Source: Ulota crispa
Lineage: Eukaryota > Streptophyta > Bryopsida > Orthotrichales > Orthotrichaceae
Length of the DNA: 64,000 nt
NCBI GenBank assembly: GCA_963920765.1
Contig: OY987251.1
Span: forward strand, 14,883,219 to 14,947,218
Direction of reading: 5' to 3'
The translations under genes and the position numbers were made by a program. Shown here in pieces: positions 1 through 11,836 of the stretch. The notes beneath the pieces were generated by a model. It was not told the DNA's origin. It did not search any database and saw only the letters and a program-made list of their open reading frames with translations. Position 1 is the stretch's first letter; each line of letters starts with the position of its first letter.

Positions 1-440
1 TTGGGTTGGAGTATTGGGCCGAGGCGATGAGCAACGCGGTGTACATTCGCAATCGATGCCCCACTAGTGCGGTGGATGGCAAAACTCCACAAGAGGCGTG
101 GAGTGGGAGGAGGCCTTCCGTGGCTCACATAAGGGTGTTTGGGTGTGTTGCATATGCCAAGATCCCGGATGCATCAAGGACCAAACTTGATGCAAAAGCG
201 GTGAGGTGTTTGTTTTTGGGATATTGTGAGGGCTCCAAGGCATATAGGCTCATTTGTTTGGAGTCCAAAAAGATCATTCGATGTTGTGATGTGACTTTCT
301 GTGAGCAAGGAGAGTTGCAGGGAGACTTGGAGTTGGGTCCAAGTGGGAGTAGTGGTGACCTTGTTGTGGACTCACCTCCAACGCCTTTGCATGGTGGCGA
401 TGATGATGACGGAAACGATGAGGACCAGCCCCTTGAGAAT

Positions 441-503
441 GGAGATGGTGACCTTGTAGATGGAGATGGTGACCTTGTAGATGGAGATGGTGACCTTGTG
501 GAG
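441..503 (+). repeat. 21-bp tandem repeat, three copies, inside the Copia polyprotein
   Basis: Three in-frame copies of a 21-bp unit encode an Asp/Gly/Leu/Val-rich heptad in the spacer between integrase and RT. The inverted copy at the right end of the window has only two units (about 63915-63956). This is the main difference I can see between the two coding stretches. Confidence 0.85.
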
Positions 504-2305
504 GATGCAAGTGCAAGCCAAGGTGATGACGGCTCCAAGCCCAAGAAGATCACAAAGAAGAAGAAGGCACACGGCATTGCTCTAAGAGCTGAAGTGGGAG
601 GAAGCCAACACGTGGGAGGTGTGCGGCGGTCCACAAGGGTAAGCAAGCCGTTGGGGGAGTGGTGGAAGAACCACATCTTCCCTCAACCATCTTTGAACTC
701 GGATCATGCTAATGTGGCTGTTGTTCATGACCCCACCACACTTAGAGAGGCCTTGGAGTCTCGGGATGCAAGCAAGTGGGAGGCAGCCATGGAGGAGGAG
801 TACCACTCCCTCCATGCCAACGGCACGTGGGAGTTGACCACCCTTCCTCCATCTTGCAAGGCCGTGGGATGCAAGTGGGTGTTCAAGACTAAGAGGGATG
901 CCACGGGGGAGATTGTGCGCCACAAGGCAAGGTTGGTGGCAAGGGGGTTCTCTCAAGTCCAAGGAGTGGACTTCAACGAGACCTTTGCTCTCGTGGCCAA
1001 GTTTACCACCATACGGTGTGTTGTGGCCCTTGGAGCTTCATTGGACTTGGAAATGCACCAAATGGATGTGAAGGCGGCCTTCCTCAACGGCGACTTGGAG
1101 GAAGACATCTACATGGAGCAACCCAAGGGGTTTGTGCAACGTGGTCATGAGCACTTAGTTTGCAAACTTGCAAAGTCCTTATACGGGCTGAAGCAAACAT
1201 CGAGGGCATGGTACCAAAAGATTGATGCAAGTCTTTTGGATTTTGGCTTTGAGAGGAGTGTGGCTGACCATAGCTTATATTTCACACAAGTGGGAGCCGA
1301 TGTGATGCTTGTGCTTGTGTATGTTGATGACTTGATCATTCTTTCCAGCAACGTGAAGACCATGGGTGCATTGAAGGCCAAGTTGGAAGCGGAGTACGAG
1401 ATGACGGACTTGGGGGAATTGCACTATTGCCTTGGAGTGGAGTTTGCCCGAGATCGAGGTGCGAGGACCATCACCATGAGCCAAACCAAGTATGTGGAGG
1501 AGGTGCTGAAGCGGTTTGGCATGGAGGATTGCAAACCCATTGGCACTCCATTGGACACCAAGGTGAAGTTGGTGAAGCTTAGCAACGAGGAGTATGATGC
1601 GGATGCTTCAAGGATGGTGAGTGTGCCTTACAAATCAGCGGTTGGATCCTTGATGTATGCCATGGTGGCCACAAGGGCTGATTTGGCCTTTGCCATTAGC
1701 ACGGTGAGCCAACATATGGCGAGGCCGGGATGGAGTCATTGGATGGCGGTGAAGAGGATTATGAGGTACCTCAAGGGCACTTCTCATGTGAAGTTGCAAT
1801 TGGGAGGGAGGCACATACGCTTGATGGGGTATTGCGATGCAGATTGGGCTGGCGATGCCAACGACAGAAAGTCCACCACAGGGTATGCATTTAGCCTTGG
1901 AGAGGGCATGGTATCATGGAGTAGCAAGAAGCAACCCACGGTGGCTTTATCCACAACGGAGGCAGAGTACATGGCGGCGAGCCATTGCACGAGAGAGGCC
2001 ATATGGTTGAGGCAGCTCTTGGAGGATGTGGGGTGTGAGGACGTGGAGGGCACGTTGATCTTGTGTGACAACCAAGGTGCCATAGCTCTTGCCAAGAACC
2101 CGGTGCACCATGCGAGGACAAAGCACATCGAGGTGCAACACCACTTTGTGAGGGAGAAGGTGGAGAAGGGAAGCATCACATTGGAGTATTGCCCAACTGA
2201 GGACATGTTGGCAGATGTGATGACAAAGGCGTTGACGCGGGATAGACATGAGCGTTTGACAAGAGCCATGGGCCTTGGGGACTTTGGCCATTCGCAAAGT
2301 GGGAG

Positions 2306-2583
2306 TGTTGAAAGGTTGGAATAGAGCATTAAGAGTTTGCTCTAGGCCAAAGGAGATATGCTAGGTGGGGTACTTAGCATTGGAGAGAGAGCATGTGGCA
2401 GGAGGCACCTCATAGAGGATCAGCCCATGAGTGTGGTTATCCCATATGGTTAGGTGAAGGGAGAGTGATTGGGAGAGTACATAGATGAGAGGGTTGGGTG
2501 ACCCTCTCATCTCTTCCATTTGTATCTTATGCATTTGAGTATACCATGTGTGCTTTTGCTCTTCTATCTTCCCTATGTTTTCA
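2306..2583 (+). repeat. 3' LTR of the left Copia element
   Basis: The 278-bp LTR starts TGTTGAAAGG and ends ATGTTTTCA, the usual TG...CA ends. It matches the LTRs at 58988-59267 and 61833-62112 along its length. It differs from the latter by a 2-bp length change and a few substitutions. Confidence 0.9.
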
Positions 2584-2608
2584 ATAAAGTTGTGGGCCCA
2601 TAACCGAT

Positions 2609-2888
2609 TAAATACATAGGGAAGATAGAAGAGCAAAGGCGCACATGGCATACTCAAATGTAAAAGATACAAATGGAAAAGATGAGTGGGTTCTCAAACC
2701 CTCTCATCTATATACTCTCCTGACCACTCTCCCTTCACCTAAGCATATGGAATAACCACTTTCATGGGCTGATCCTCTCTATGAGGTGCCTCCTACCACA
2801 TGCTCTCTCTCCAATGCTAAGTACCCCACCTAGCATATCTCCTTTGGCCTAGAACAAACTCCTAATGCTCTATTCCAACCTTTCAACA
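2609..2888 (-). repeat. Copia LTR of the same family, inverted, with primer site
   Basis: A reverse-oriented LTR of about 280 bp lies directly beyond the left element's 3' LTR. Its primer-binding site (GTGGGCCCATAACC as read on the plus strand) is at 2592-2605. The two LTRs thus face each other tail to tail, and no coding part of this copy remains here. Confidence 0.85.
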
Positions 2889-3113
2889 CTAGGTGGGGTA
2901 CTTAGCATTAGAGAGAGAGCATGTGGTAGGAGGCACCTCATAGAGAGGATTAGCCCATGAGTGTAGTGATGCTGTACGGTTAGGTGAAGCGAGAGTGGTT
3001 GGGAGAGTATATAGATGAGAGGGTTTGGGAACCCTCTCATCTCTTCCATTTGTACATTATACATTTGACTATACCATGTGTTCCTTTGCTCTTCTATCTT
3101 CCCTATGCTTTCA
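2889..3113 (+). repeat. Truncated Copia LTR, plus orientation
   Basis: This LTR fragment lacks roughly its first 40 bases and begins at AGGTGGGGTACTTAGCATT. It ends at ATGCTTTCA followed by ATAAAG, the same six bases that follow the 3' LTR at 2583. It is a more diverged copy of the family. Confidence 0.8.
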
Positions 3114-3118
3114 ATAAA

Positions 3119-3610
3119 GGAGTCCTCTAAAAGCTCCATGAGATACGACAAGTGCTGAAGTTGCTCAAATGACAAGTACTCTCACTACAAAACTACCCTT
3201 AACACTGAAGTGTAGTTAATGAAACCCTCCAAGTGCACAAGGTCAAAATCCAAGGGCTGATGTACCTCATATGTGATCTCCACTCACCACAATGTACCTC
3301 CACACTCTTAGAAGTGGGCCCATAACCTATTGAAAACATAGGGAAGATAGAAGAGCAAAGGCACATGTGGTATACTCAAATGTATAAGATACAAATGGAA
3401 GAGATGAGAGGGTTTCCAAACTCTCTCATCTATGTACTCTACCAACCACTCTTCCTTCACTTAACCGTATGGGACAACCATGCCCATGTTCTGATCCTCT
3501 CTATGCAGTGCCTTCTACCTCATGCTCGCTCTCCAATGCTAAGTACTCCACCTAGCATATCTCCTTTGACCTAGAGCTTACTCCTAATGCCCTATTCCAA
3601 CCTTTCAGCA
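3119..3610 (-). mobile_element. Copia 5' LTR plus leader fragment, inverted
   Basis: In reverse orientation this is an LTR (3331-3610), the primer-binding site (3314-3327) and about 200 bp of untranslated leader (3119-3313). The leader matches that after 59267. It is a fossil fragment with no coding part, and its mismatches to the right-hand leader point to an older insertion than the full-length copies. Confidence 0.8.
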
Positions 3611-6328
3611 CGAGAATGATCAAAAGGAGGGACCAATCCTTCTACTTTTGAAATCTGCACAGTGACAAACGTGATGAATGTGCTAACTCTTTTTGTGCCA
3701 ACGTTCATGTCCATGAACAAGACTAACTCCATCTCCGCAATTGCAAAGGTCTCCGCACCCTATCATGAAGCGGCGATGGATACTGATGTTGCCATTCATC
3801 ATTAGCGACAGACCAAGTATTACAGCAGAGGTCAAAGGCAAACATTGTTGCGGATGCTGCACCACCAAAAGACAGTGATGCTACCAAGTGGAGAAGAGCA
3901 GCATTGGAGAAGCTGGCAACTAAGCTCCCTTGCCGCCAAACCCGGAGGGTAATGGCAGAGAAGATAGCCATAAAGGATGGCCTGCCAGTAATAGAGCCCC
4001 GTCGCCACCAAACTCCAAAGGCAGTGGCCAAGGAGGGAGCCATAGAGGAAACTCAAGTGGTAGAGCTCCATGGAAGGTACGGTCTCTTTTTATCATTGGG
4101 CTGTCCTTGGAGTTCCTCCCAGAGAAGGTCTTGTGCTTATCTAAGTTGGGTGTTTTTTTTTTGTAAAGTAACTCAATACATGCATTCATGCGCTATTTCA
4201 ATTTGAATTACAAATAGGGGAATCCTAGTACAGAGTCCTTGATTACAAAATGCTTGATTTCAGTCATGTGCTTCCCTGCATGTGACTACTTGTAGACATA
4301 TGCTCAGACTATATGACTAAGCCCACTCATGCACTTGTATTGCAATTCTAACCTTGAACCAAAAACATAAACAATTTTTGCAAATTGCAGCAGACAAGAC
4401 TTGCAGCAATTTTGTGGTCGTCTTGGCCACTGGAGCAATGGAGAGCCCTCCATCAAAGAGATTGCAAAAGAAGTGTGCAGTCAAACTTAACTCATCACTA
4501 CAGAAAAACAAGATGCCCACCAGCTTTGAATTCCCACTGATGACGGTTTTTGACAACCTACACCGTAAGATTTTAGTTTTGAATATGGTGGGGCTTAACT
4601 GCGACATCTGTCCCCTCCATGACAAATGTGAATGGGGACCCGATCTTCCAACGCTTTATCAAAGCGACCACAAAGCAAAGATCAAACGATGGGTCAAATG
4701 CAGACCATTCATGTCCGGTTCACAAGGATAATTTGACATGGGGATATGGTTTCCTTCGGAAGAGGCCTTTTTGAAGGAAGTGGTGGATTTTTAGGCAGTG
4801 GGGATGGATATGATATGGAGCTTCTTGTGGGGTAAGGAAAGAGGGAAAACTTCTAGGGATGTTTGTACCTTATTTTCTATGATCCTAGACCCTGCACATG
4901 GTGAAACACGCGCCCTTCAAGTGGACTGGGACGTGGAGGCTACATCGTTGTCTCCACCAAAGAACGTCCTTACTATTGGCAAGTGGGATCCTCTACTAGA
5001 AAAGGATGATTTTCTACGCAAGATTCTTGAGACGTTTCAAAGTCTTGGTCAGGACCCTTCAGACATGGAATTCTTCTGCCCTTACTTGGAGACTGCAAAG
5101 GCTACAGCTACAGCTGCCCTGAAACCCTTGGCAAGTTACCTCCAACACAAATCGTTTCCATTACTGTCCACCTTAGTTCTCTCATACATAACGTCATGAC
5201 TATCTGTTCCGTTGTGTGTAGGACGTGAATGAGATACATGTGGAGAATACACCCCCCGCAAAAGAGGAGTCCCCATCATCGGTGATACTTAAGGCAAAGG
5301 TCTAGATTTTTTACCTCGACGATGAAAACATGGCCACCAAGACCGTGGTAGCGCAATGGACGCTTATTAACATTGCAAGTGCCTTAGTGCATGGAAGGCT
5401 CATTGAAAAAGGCAACGTGTTTGTCACGGTACTCTCCATTACTCTAGAGAACAAAGACGTCCTCTTATACAAGGGTAACAATAATGACGATCCCTCTATG
5501 GAGCAATTGAAGGATGCACTAAATTCCATCACAAAGTGGGCCCATACAAGCTATTAAACCATCTTCTGATTGAAGGGTTGTAGCAGTGTTTTATGTGGGT
5601 GTCATAGAGTGAACACTGTACATTGAACAATATTTTGACCAACCCACACTCTTGAAGTGGCTGTATTTTTTTGTAGTTTTTGCATGTTCAGGCACACCTC
5701 CCATCCTCTAAATGTGACACTAGATAACCTTGAACCATGTTAATGTACCAAAAGTATGTAACTAATAATAGTGACACTCAAACGTACACGCCAAAAATAA
5801 CAACTACAGTGAGACACATTTGATAAGACAAAAAGGCTACAAGAAGTCACACACTAAACCCTAAAATTGTAATTGTCCATCCACGTTTGCATGTGTCATA
5901 ATGGATGTCCAGAGCTGATAGAAACCAGCTCAACATTTTTGGAAATCCACATCTAGGAATTTTGAATTACTTGTAAGAGCTCTCTGACAATCCATGACAT
6001 CAATCGTCAAAATCAATGTCAAGCCCTTTGACCTTGTCATAGCTAACAGACGTCATCAAGATTTCAGCCGCTACCCAGGCAAATGAAATTAAAAATTATG
6101 GACACGTATACTCATGGGAACGCTCCCTATACACATAAAGAATGCCAAGCGTATATGACTACCCATATGTCTAACAAAAAATGCAACTAAAAGTGGATGA
6201 CATTTTGAAGTGATCTCCGCCACCATATGACTATGAGGACGCAGAGACACATCCAGAGCCATATAACAATAAAACCGACTTCTGGTAGTGATAATCTCTA
6301 GTGATAAAAAGGTTGTTTTTTAGTAGTG
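3611..6328. mobile_element. Degraded CACTA-like (En/Spm) DNA transposon, one end visible
   Basis: The right end reads TTGTTTTTTAGTAGTG at 6313-6328, the complement of a typical plant CACTA terminus (CACTACTAAAAAACA). Short TAGTGATAA motifs repeat just inside, as in CACTA subterminal regions. The left end is not found; Copia LTR material occupies that side at 3610. The interior carries the broken reading frames listed at 4354-5557. The superfamily rests on one terminus, so the assignment is moderate. Confidence 0.45.
4354..5557 (+). pseudogene. Remnant of a transposon-encoded protein, possibly DUF8039-like C-terminus
   Basis: Three open stretches on one strand (4354-4731, 4798-5199, 5330-5557) read like pieces of one protein. 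Stops and frame changes separate them, for example an in-frame stop near 5304 ahead of the last piece. The final 75 residues have a pattern of VHG, then a hydrophobic stretch, then LKDALNSITKW. I associate that pattern with a domain at the C-terminus of many plant transposon proteins (DUF8039-like); this is from memory and unverified. The middle piece has no motif I recognise. Spliced exons rather than a broken frame remain possible, since GT and AG dinucleotides lie near the breaks. The CACTA-like end at 6328 supports a transposon origin. Confidence 0.35.
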
Positions 6329-8688
6329 TATGTTGAACACATCCATGTAGCAACCATAATGCAAAAAATAATCACCACCTGTGGTCAAATGGGCCTTAAA
6401 ATTTTGGACAAAGGTCAAAAACTCTTTGTACTAGCTTCAAATGATCATATCTTTCAATTTGTAAGATCAAACCTCATGAAACTTTCACCATGGCTCTTAC
6501 ATAAGTGTAATGCAAAATCCTATGGTTGGATTTGTAGAAATAAGTAAAAAAATGTTCTTGGGACCAAATGCCTCTAAATAGCAATTTTGAGTTTTTTTAA
6601 GAAAAATGGCTTGGTTATTTAAAGATTAATGAGTTTTTTTTTGTTAGGAAATGTTTCCCATCAAAAATAAATTAGAAAATTGATTTCAAGTTTTAAAATT
6701 AGAATTTTTATTATCAAATTTTATCATGGATGAGCTCTCTTTGGAAATTTGAAAGAGTTTGAATTTTCTAAATATGCAATCTTGCATTCTTATCTTTTAC
6801 ATGCTCAAGTTTTCCAGCTTTGTCATTAATATTTGATAATGTGAAAGTTTTATTTTTTCTTGTTTTAATGTCAATGTTCAATAGTTCTTGAGACCTTATC
6901 TTTATATTTTTTGGAAAGAAGTCATATCTGTGATTTCTTCTTCATCATGATGGACAAGAATTACATGATACAATAACCAAACAAAATATAATATATAGTT
7001 TATAAGAAGAGACTTTAAATTACAACATTTCTTTGCAAAAATGCAAGCAAAGAAGATTTTGATATAAAAGAACTTTATAAAAAATGATCTCCAACCTCTA
7101 ATTGGCACTCATACTTTAAAAACAAAGATTGGGTTGCTTTCAATGATAACAATCAAATTCTAAATTTCTTAGAAAAGAATTTTGACAAATTGTTACTTCT
7201 ATTTAACGCATAGCACACCAACCTTGTTTAAAATACTACAAACACAAATTCAATATCCATGACTTTGATAATCAATAAGTACATGTGAGTTTGATGAATT
7301 GATGTCAAGAGATGCAAGCTACAAAGAATGAATTACAACAACAAAAGATGGAGAGAACAAAAAGCAATACACAAGACTTCTTTATATATAGAATTGAATT
7401 CTAAAAAATGATTGATATAAAAATCACAAATGCAAAAGATAATTTCTGAAAAATACCCTGAAAAGTTTAGCAAAGAAATTGTAAATGAGTTAAGCTAATA
7501 GGTGATTTTGTAAAGGGTAAATTACTAAATTGCTCATGGTTTTAGAGTCTTTGGAAGCCTTGCAATTACTTAATTATATAAAAATGAAAATTGTCAAAGT
7601 CCAATAAGATTATCAATTGCTAAATTGTGAAAAAAAACATCTGCAATAAAACTACATATTTGAAAAGACTTTGTATTGTGAATCAAAGCATCAATTATTA
7701 TTTTTAAATGTAAGATATTATTGATGACTAGTGGACCCTTGTACCCGCCGTTCTGGCGGAGGGCCATCACAAGAGGAGGTCCTTGCAAAAATATTAACAT
7801 GACCTTCCTCATAATCACTTTCTTCAGGCTTCTTCTCCTTTCCGTTACAGTGAGCTTACTTATACTATGCCTACCTACGCGCTTTGCCTCCTTCTCTAGG
7901 CGTCCAACCCCTATTCCCATGTATACTCCATCCCCAAGGACGACCATAACCGCCACATAACCATAGAAATAAGAATAACCGCCACATAACCGCCAGTTAA
8001 TCTTCTTGGAGCAACACCCAACTACCCAACTAATAGAGATTTTATTCTATTACAAACACCCAACTACCCAACTAATGAAACCAAGCCTATTATTAGTATA
8101 GATAGATTGAAACATGTTTAATAGAAGAGTCCTTACAACAACAATATTTTTGAATTGGTGTTCCACTTGAAATATGGCTTTACAAAATGACCTGACTAGT
8201 ATTAAATACTTTTTTGTAATTGAAAATATTACACTCAAATTTAGTACTTTAAATTTCAAACTTTAATACATCAATTTATTACATTATACATAAAATCACA
8301 CATATAACTATTTTATGAAAAAAATTGATGTTGAGTTTTTAAAATAAATTAAAATAAAAAGGCTTTTTAGTTAGTCAATTTTATGCAGCAGCTTTACTTT
8401 GCTACAATTTTTGGATTTATTCAAAGACACAATCAATGTTGTATATATATCATGGTTTTTGTGCAAAACAAATTGAAAAAACAAAAACATATGGAGTGTT
8501 AAAAGAATAAGCATGGTTGACCAATTGGTCATAACCATGTGAATGGTTTGATCTTTCTAAAATTACCACATCCAATTTTAAGTTTGTTTTTTAAATGCAA
8601 TGTTAAATTTTTTGTATCCAATAGTAGTAATACTTGTAGCAATTCTAAACATGAGACAAAAAGTATACACAATGTACAAAGGTGGATT
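6329..8688. other. AT-rich intergenic spacer
   Basis: No gene is supported here. A less AT-rich patch at 7736-7990 has open frames on both strands but no recognisable motif. Short direct duplications (ACCGCCACATAACC at about 7950 and 7978; CACCCAACTACCCAACTAAT at about 8006 and 8055) suggest local slippage. Confidence 0.6.
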
Positions 8689-10809
8689 TTATATGCTTGG
8701 ATGATGGTATCTATTGATATTAATAGCCCCTTCATAGTATTGTTGTGTTGTAGTAGCATCTTGATTATAGTTATAACTAGCAGCTTCTCCATATTGAGCT
8801 TGCCCAAATCCTCCTTGTTGTGGGGTTTGCCCAAATCCTCCTTGTTGTGGAGTTTGCCCAAATCCTCCTTGTTGAGGACCTTGCCCAAATCCTCCTTGTT
8901 GTAGAGTTTGTTCTATTCCTATGGGTTGAACTTGTCCAAAATTCCCTTGTTGTATATACATATTATCATTACCATACATTCTGTATTGTTCAGTAATGTA
9001 CATGGGATTATTGAAATTTCCATATCCTTGTTCCTGAGCTTGTTTTATTGGCAATACATATCCTCCATAGGAGTCCAAAGTATATGCTTGTGTAGGAGTT
9101 CCATACAAATTCATAGTATTTTGTTGTGCTTCAATCCCATATGGATCTATAGTAGCTTGTTGCAATTGGTCTCTATATTGATCTAAGATAAATTGTTGTG
9201 TAGTATCTTCATTTATTGGTTGCTCATATAATGGTGAAGAAGGAGCAATAGGTATTGTAGGAAGAGCAACAAGCATTGGAGGTTGTGTCTTAGGGTTTAT
9301 TGGAAGAGTTGAGAGCATTGGAAAAGGAACTTTTGGAAGAACCATGGTTGTTGATGGTGTTGGGGACGGTGGTGGTGGAGGGGGCGATAGAGGTGGTGAT
9401 GGCAACATAGAAATCTTCAAGTTCTTTGCAATTTTTTTTTCAACTAACTTTTTAGCTTCTTCTAGTGCTTCTTTTCTTTCTAGTACAACTTCTTTAGCTT
9501 CTTGTTTGGCTTCAAAAGCTTCTTCCCTTGCTTCTTTTTTAGCTTCCAAAGCTTCTTGTTGGGCTTCTTTTTTTGCTTCAAATTTTTCCTTTTTTGCATC
9601 TACTTTGGCTTGCTTTGCATCTTTCCTAGCTTTTTTTTTAGCTTTCCTTGCATCTAAAATTGCTTGTTTTTTGGCTTTTTTTGCATTTATCTTAGAGTGC
9701 TTTGCATTTGTTTTAGCTTTCTTTTCTAAGTTCTTCTTTCTTTTAACATCACCAATAGGATCAGCTCTAATGCCAGTCTTTTTCAAAATAAAGTTAGGTA
9801 AGCCCGTGTCTTCAATACACTTTTTGATTTTGGACGATGCTGATGTACAAAAGAAGCATGTTGGTTGTAATACCTTTTGAAATATTGTCCATATACCTTT
9901 TAAACAAGTGCATGGCCATAAAACAACAAATTTGAACCAAGGTTTGGAACCAAACTTCTTTGTCAATGATTTCATTGTATTATTATATGTCTTGGTAACT
10001 ATTTTATGAAATTCTTTTAAAGGAAAAATCATTAATTTTGCTAAAGTAGGATAAGCCTTTTCCCACTCTGTAAGTTGCCTTTGATACTTTAAAAGGTCAT
10101 CAATTTGGCCCAAGAAAAAAAGGGACATAAGGACTGCAATCAAAATTTAAAAAATTATGAATTGTGCAGCTTTAGATACCACAATCCATTTAGTCCATTA
10201 TTTTGACATATCAAATATTGTAAAAGCTAAATATATAAGTATTTTAAAGTGTGCATATCTTAAATGAGAGGACAATTGATAAAAATTTGTATAAAAATTA
10301 TATTTAGATGGTAAAATTTGTGATAAAAATTACTCATATTATGGTTGAGACACCTACATGCAATAAAAAGGAATACAGCTCCTAGTGCTACAATAACAAC
10401 TTTCCAACAACTTTTTGTCACATAACATTCCCAAATTGTGTCGGTTGGACAGTCCCTATATTGCATTAGAATATTGATTTTCACCTAAACAAAGATAGTT
10501 CAGCATGTACAATATATAGATCCATCAATTTTATATTATTCCTTGTGATACTAAAAGACAAATTATGCAAAATTGTTTCAAAACCAACAACATGAAATGG
10601 ATTCAAAATATACTTATATTTTTAATTACAATTAATTGGAGTGTGCTTTGCATAAAAAGAACATACCCACATGTCACACCAAACCATGATGCAATTTGTT
10701 TACTACTATCCAAGATGAGTTTGAATGGCTTTGCTACACTACTAGTTGGAAGAGCAGACAAAATTGGTGTTGGAAATGGGGCACCAATTGTGTTGGATAC
10801 AAAAGAAAG
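8689..10809 (-). CDS. Unrecognised spliced membrane protein with Lys/Ala-rich helix and Gln/Gly-rich tail (5' exons not found)
   Basis: Three exons join in phase: 10809-10667, 10455-10334 and 10133-8689, with consensus-like GT-AG sites. The first visible exon starts at a splice acceptor, so upstream exons should exist but I could not identify them. The visible protein (about 570 residues) has an extracytoplasmic-looking stretch rich in Pro, Ser and Thr. Next come four cysteines (VTCGDCP...WECYVTKSCW), then a membrane helix (VVIVALGAVFLFIA). A basic region with more cysteines and about 110 residues of Lys/Ala/Glu helix follow, then a Pro-rich segment and a Gln/Asn/Gly/Tyr tail with four QQGGFGQ repeats. 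The cysteine pattern ahead of the membrane helix recalls the gamete fusogen HAP2/GCS1. That resemblance is weak, and the HAP2 ectodomain is not visible. Confidence 0.6.
8798..8905 (-). repeat. 27-bp tandem repeat coding QQGGFGQ units
   Basis: Four units with a 27-bp period encode the nine-residue repeat FGQxPQQGG in the C-terminal tail of the gene at 8689-10809. The unit stays in frame and its changes are mostly conservative, suggesting expansion within a translated frame. Confidence 0.8.
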
Positions 10810-11803
10810 CTGAAAAGTTATCATTCAATTACAAACAAAGCTCGGTTAACCATTTAGCATAAAAACACATCAATCTTGTTATACTATTAAAAATGCCATT
10901 GTTTTTTATATAAAAATTCTACTTTTACATAAATTTTGGAGCAAGTCAAATTCTACATATAACATTACAAATATGTGTATGAACAAGTTGTGATGATACT
11001 TAGATTGCAAATTAAAGAAAAGCAAAGCATACCCTCATGGCAAATATCATGTACAATTCTCAACTTATTCTATTGTATTTAGGCCATTTTTTCTCATTGA
11101 ATTGGGTTTGAATTACATAAGTCTTAACTGTTACAATGCAATAAGAAATTTTAGTAAAAAACTTTAGGATTAGAATTACTAGCCTTTAAATGTGTGTATG
11201 ATCAATTGTAGAGTATTAAAAAAAAGTTAGCAAAATTTTCATATTTTAATCCTTAGTTCAAATTTTATGCAAAACTATGTAGCTCTATCCAAAATTATCA
11301 TCCAAAATAACGTCAATGGGCAAAGATTAAATCTTAACAAAAATATCATGAAGAAAATTATATAAACCTAATGCGCTTTTGAGAAAGAAAAGATATTTTA
11401 TCATTACAAATTTATATGTTTTAAATATTAATCATTTTAATTTTTTTTGAAAAGACCAACAAACCATAGGAAAGAGTTAATGAGATATATTAAGCAGAAT
11501 AATTAAATTACCATTGAATTACAAGATGCCATTCCAAAAATTCATCCAATGGAATCACAATTCTGCAAAAAAAAATCATTAAAGAAATTGGAGATAATTT
11601 TTTACGATTCATTTCCTAAATAATTGCAAATAAGCTCAAAAGATACCTAGATATTTGACCTCAAATTACGTAACAAAATAAAATTTTAACTATAAAAGGA
11701 ATAAAATTTGAGGAGCTTCTTCAACAAACTTGATACAATTTGCATTTAATTTTTTGTTTCATTTTTTTATATTACATAATTTTTGGACATAAATTTCCAC
11801 GTA

Positions 11804-11836
<33 letters not shown>

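Larger units (their letters stand above)
1..2583 (+). mobile_element. Ty1/copia retrotransposon, 3' part
   Basis: The polyprotein runs from the C-terminal integrase region through reverse transcriptase to RNase H and stops just inside the 3' LTR. Visible motifs are the RT block with KARLVARGF, the catalytic YVDD box, and RNase H with DADWAGD and the TKHIEVQHHF region. The order integrase before RT is that of Copia rather than Gypsy. A purine-rich tract (about 2294-2305) precedes the LTR. The visible part looks intact; the 5' half lies outside the window. A near-identical inverted copy sits at 61833-64000, so this family was active recently. Confidence 0.95.

Noticed and set aside
7594-7960. 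Frames of 79-120 residues on both strands
   Set aside because: Neither has a recognisable motif, and both end in AT-rich spacer. Not enough support for a gene.
9344-9880. 178-residue Ser/Ala/Phe-rich frame on the plus strand
   Set aside because: It is the antisense of the Lys/Ala-rich helix in the spliced minus-strand gene, a composition artefact.
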